Shown here piece by piece: positions 7,445-7,655 of a stretch of DNA of 7,655 nt; the stretch's first letter is position 1, and each line of letters starts with the position of its first letter. The DNA comes from Chloroflexota bacterium (GTDB taxonomy: Bacteria > Chloroflexota > Anaerolineae > Anaerolineales > Villigracilaceae): assembly GCA_021796315.1 (NCBI GenBank), contig JAJYOH010000275.1, positions 1 to 7,655 on the forward strand, in the 5' to 3' direction. The notes under the pieces are model-generated. The model was not told the DNA's origin and searched no databases. It was given only the letters and a program-made list of their open reading frames with translations. The position numbers were made by a program, and so were the translations under genes.

Positions 7445-7496
7445 TAATGTGGTGCATCGGAAATCATAATATTTCCGATGCACCACATTATATTTT
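7445..7496 (+). terminator. Very strong intrinsic terminator of the ATPase operon
   Basis: Perfect 20-bp arms (7445-7464 and 7471-7490, with core GTGGTGCATCGGAAAT) enclose a 6-nt loop and are followed on the plus strand by TATTTT (7491-7496). It begins 25 bp after the ATPase stop codon. The minus-strand reading has no T-run after the stem, so it serves the plus-strand operon, though such a stem could also slow transcripts arriving from the minus-strand gene on the right. Confidence 0.85.
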
Positions 7497-7570
7497 GCTA
7501 GTCATTTCTTGCTTCTTTCCTTCGTCACTTTCATCAACCCCACGAACAACGCGCTGTGAAACCAACCGCA
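7497..7570. other. Short intergenic stretch between convergent genes
   Basis: I see no gene or clear signal here. The plus strand is pyrimidine-rich (TTTCTTGCTTCTTTCCTTCG at 7505-7524). No second hairpin is evident for the gene entering from the right. Confidence 0.4.
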
Positions 7571-7655
7571 TTATTCTTTTGGCGCAATTCGTTCTAACTT
7601 CGGCAATAAGGTAGGTAGATCGGCGCTTACTACTTCCCAGAGCACGTCCTCGTCC
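7571..7655 (-). CDS. C-terminal end of a HepT-like (DUF86) toxin protein, cut by window edge
   Basis: Reading the minus strand from the right edge gives 27 codons and a TAA stop at 7573-7571: DEDVLWEVVSADLPTLLPKL followed by ERIAPKE. The pattern of E/D-x-V-x-W-x-V/I-V-x-x-D-L-P and then a helix to the terminus is how HepT/DUF86 proteins characteristically end. HepT proteins are HEPN-fold toxins paired with MntA nucleotidyltransferase antitoxins. The catalytic RX4HXY motif would lie outside the window, so activity cannot be judged, and an MntA gene would be expected to the right. The gene is convergent with the ATPase operon. Only a short segment supports the call. Confidence 0.6.
   Translation of the reverse strand, partial: DEDVLWEVVSADLPTLLPKLERIAPKE

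Noticed and set aside
7445..7490. Long hairpin as a CRISPR or direct-repeat unit.
   Set aside because: It is a single inverted repeat followed by T-residues, with no repeated copies in the window.

Overview
The window looks like an ordinary bacterial chromosome segment with a small accessory patch at its right end. Enolase, a ferritin-like/VIT1 fusion protein, a ROK repressor and a sugar-type ABC ATPase, with mid-GC housekeeping genes and AT-richer accessory genes, would suit an environmental anaerobe such as an Anaerolineae member of the Chloroflexota. That placement is an inference from protein style, not a demonstrated assignment.

Left part (1-4956, all minus strand). Read in the direction of transcription the order is eno, a membrane-bound ferritin-like/VIT1 metal transporter, a ROK-family transcriptional repressor, and an MsmK/MalK/UgpC-type ABC ATPase that runs off the left edge. 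These are not one operon. Eno ends in a perfect 30-bp palindromic hairpin with a U-tract. The VIT gene ends in a GC-rich hairpin. The ROK gene then has its own TTGACA-N16-TATCAT promoter beside a palindromic operator-like site. A second palindrome with an embedded TATAAT sits between the ROK gene and the ABC gene. The simplest reading is a sugar-responsive repressor that controls itself and the transporter gene downstream.

Middle (4957-5826). Eno and a plus-strand plsC-type acyltransferase diverge from a 183-bp gap. Most of that gap is a ~116-bp palindromic, MITE/REP-like element. Both promoters must lie in or around it, and the most likely plsC start is a TTG outside the repeat.

Right part (5827-7655). 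A visibly AT-rich two-gene cassette has its own promoter, an operator-like palindrome and a very strong 20-bp-stem terminator. It encodes an 84-residue single-pass membrane/coiled-coil protein and, 9 bp later, a 409-residue P-loop ATPase. The ATPase has Walker A GPNGNGKT, Walker B ending in DD, and about 200 residues between them. I do not recognise the pair as a named system. Its compactness, foreign composition and position next to the C-terminal end of a HepT-like (DUF86) toxin gene make it the best candidate here for an undescribed conflict/defence or membrane-associated NTPase system. The window contains no tRNA, rRNA, CRISPR array or recognisable transposase.
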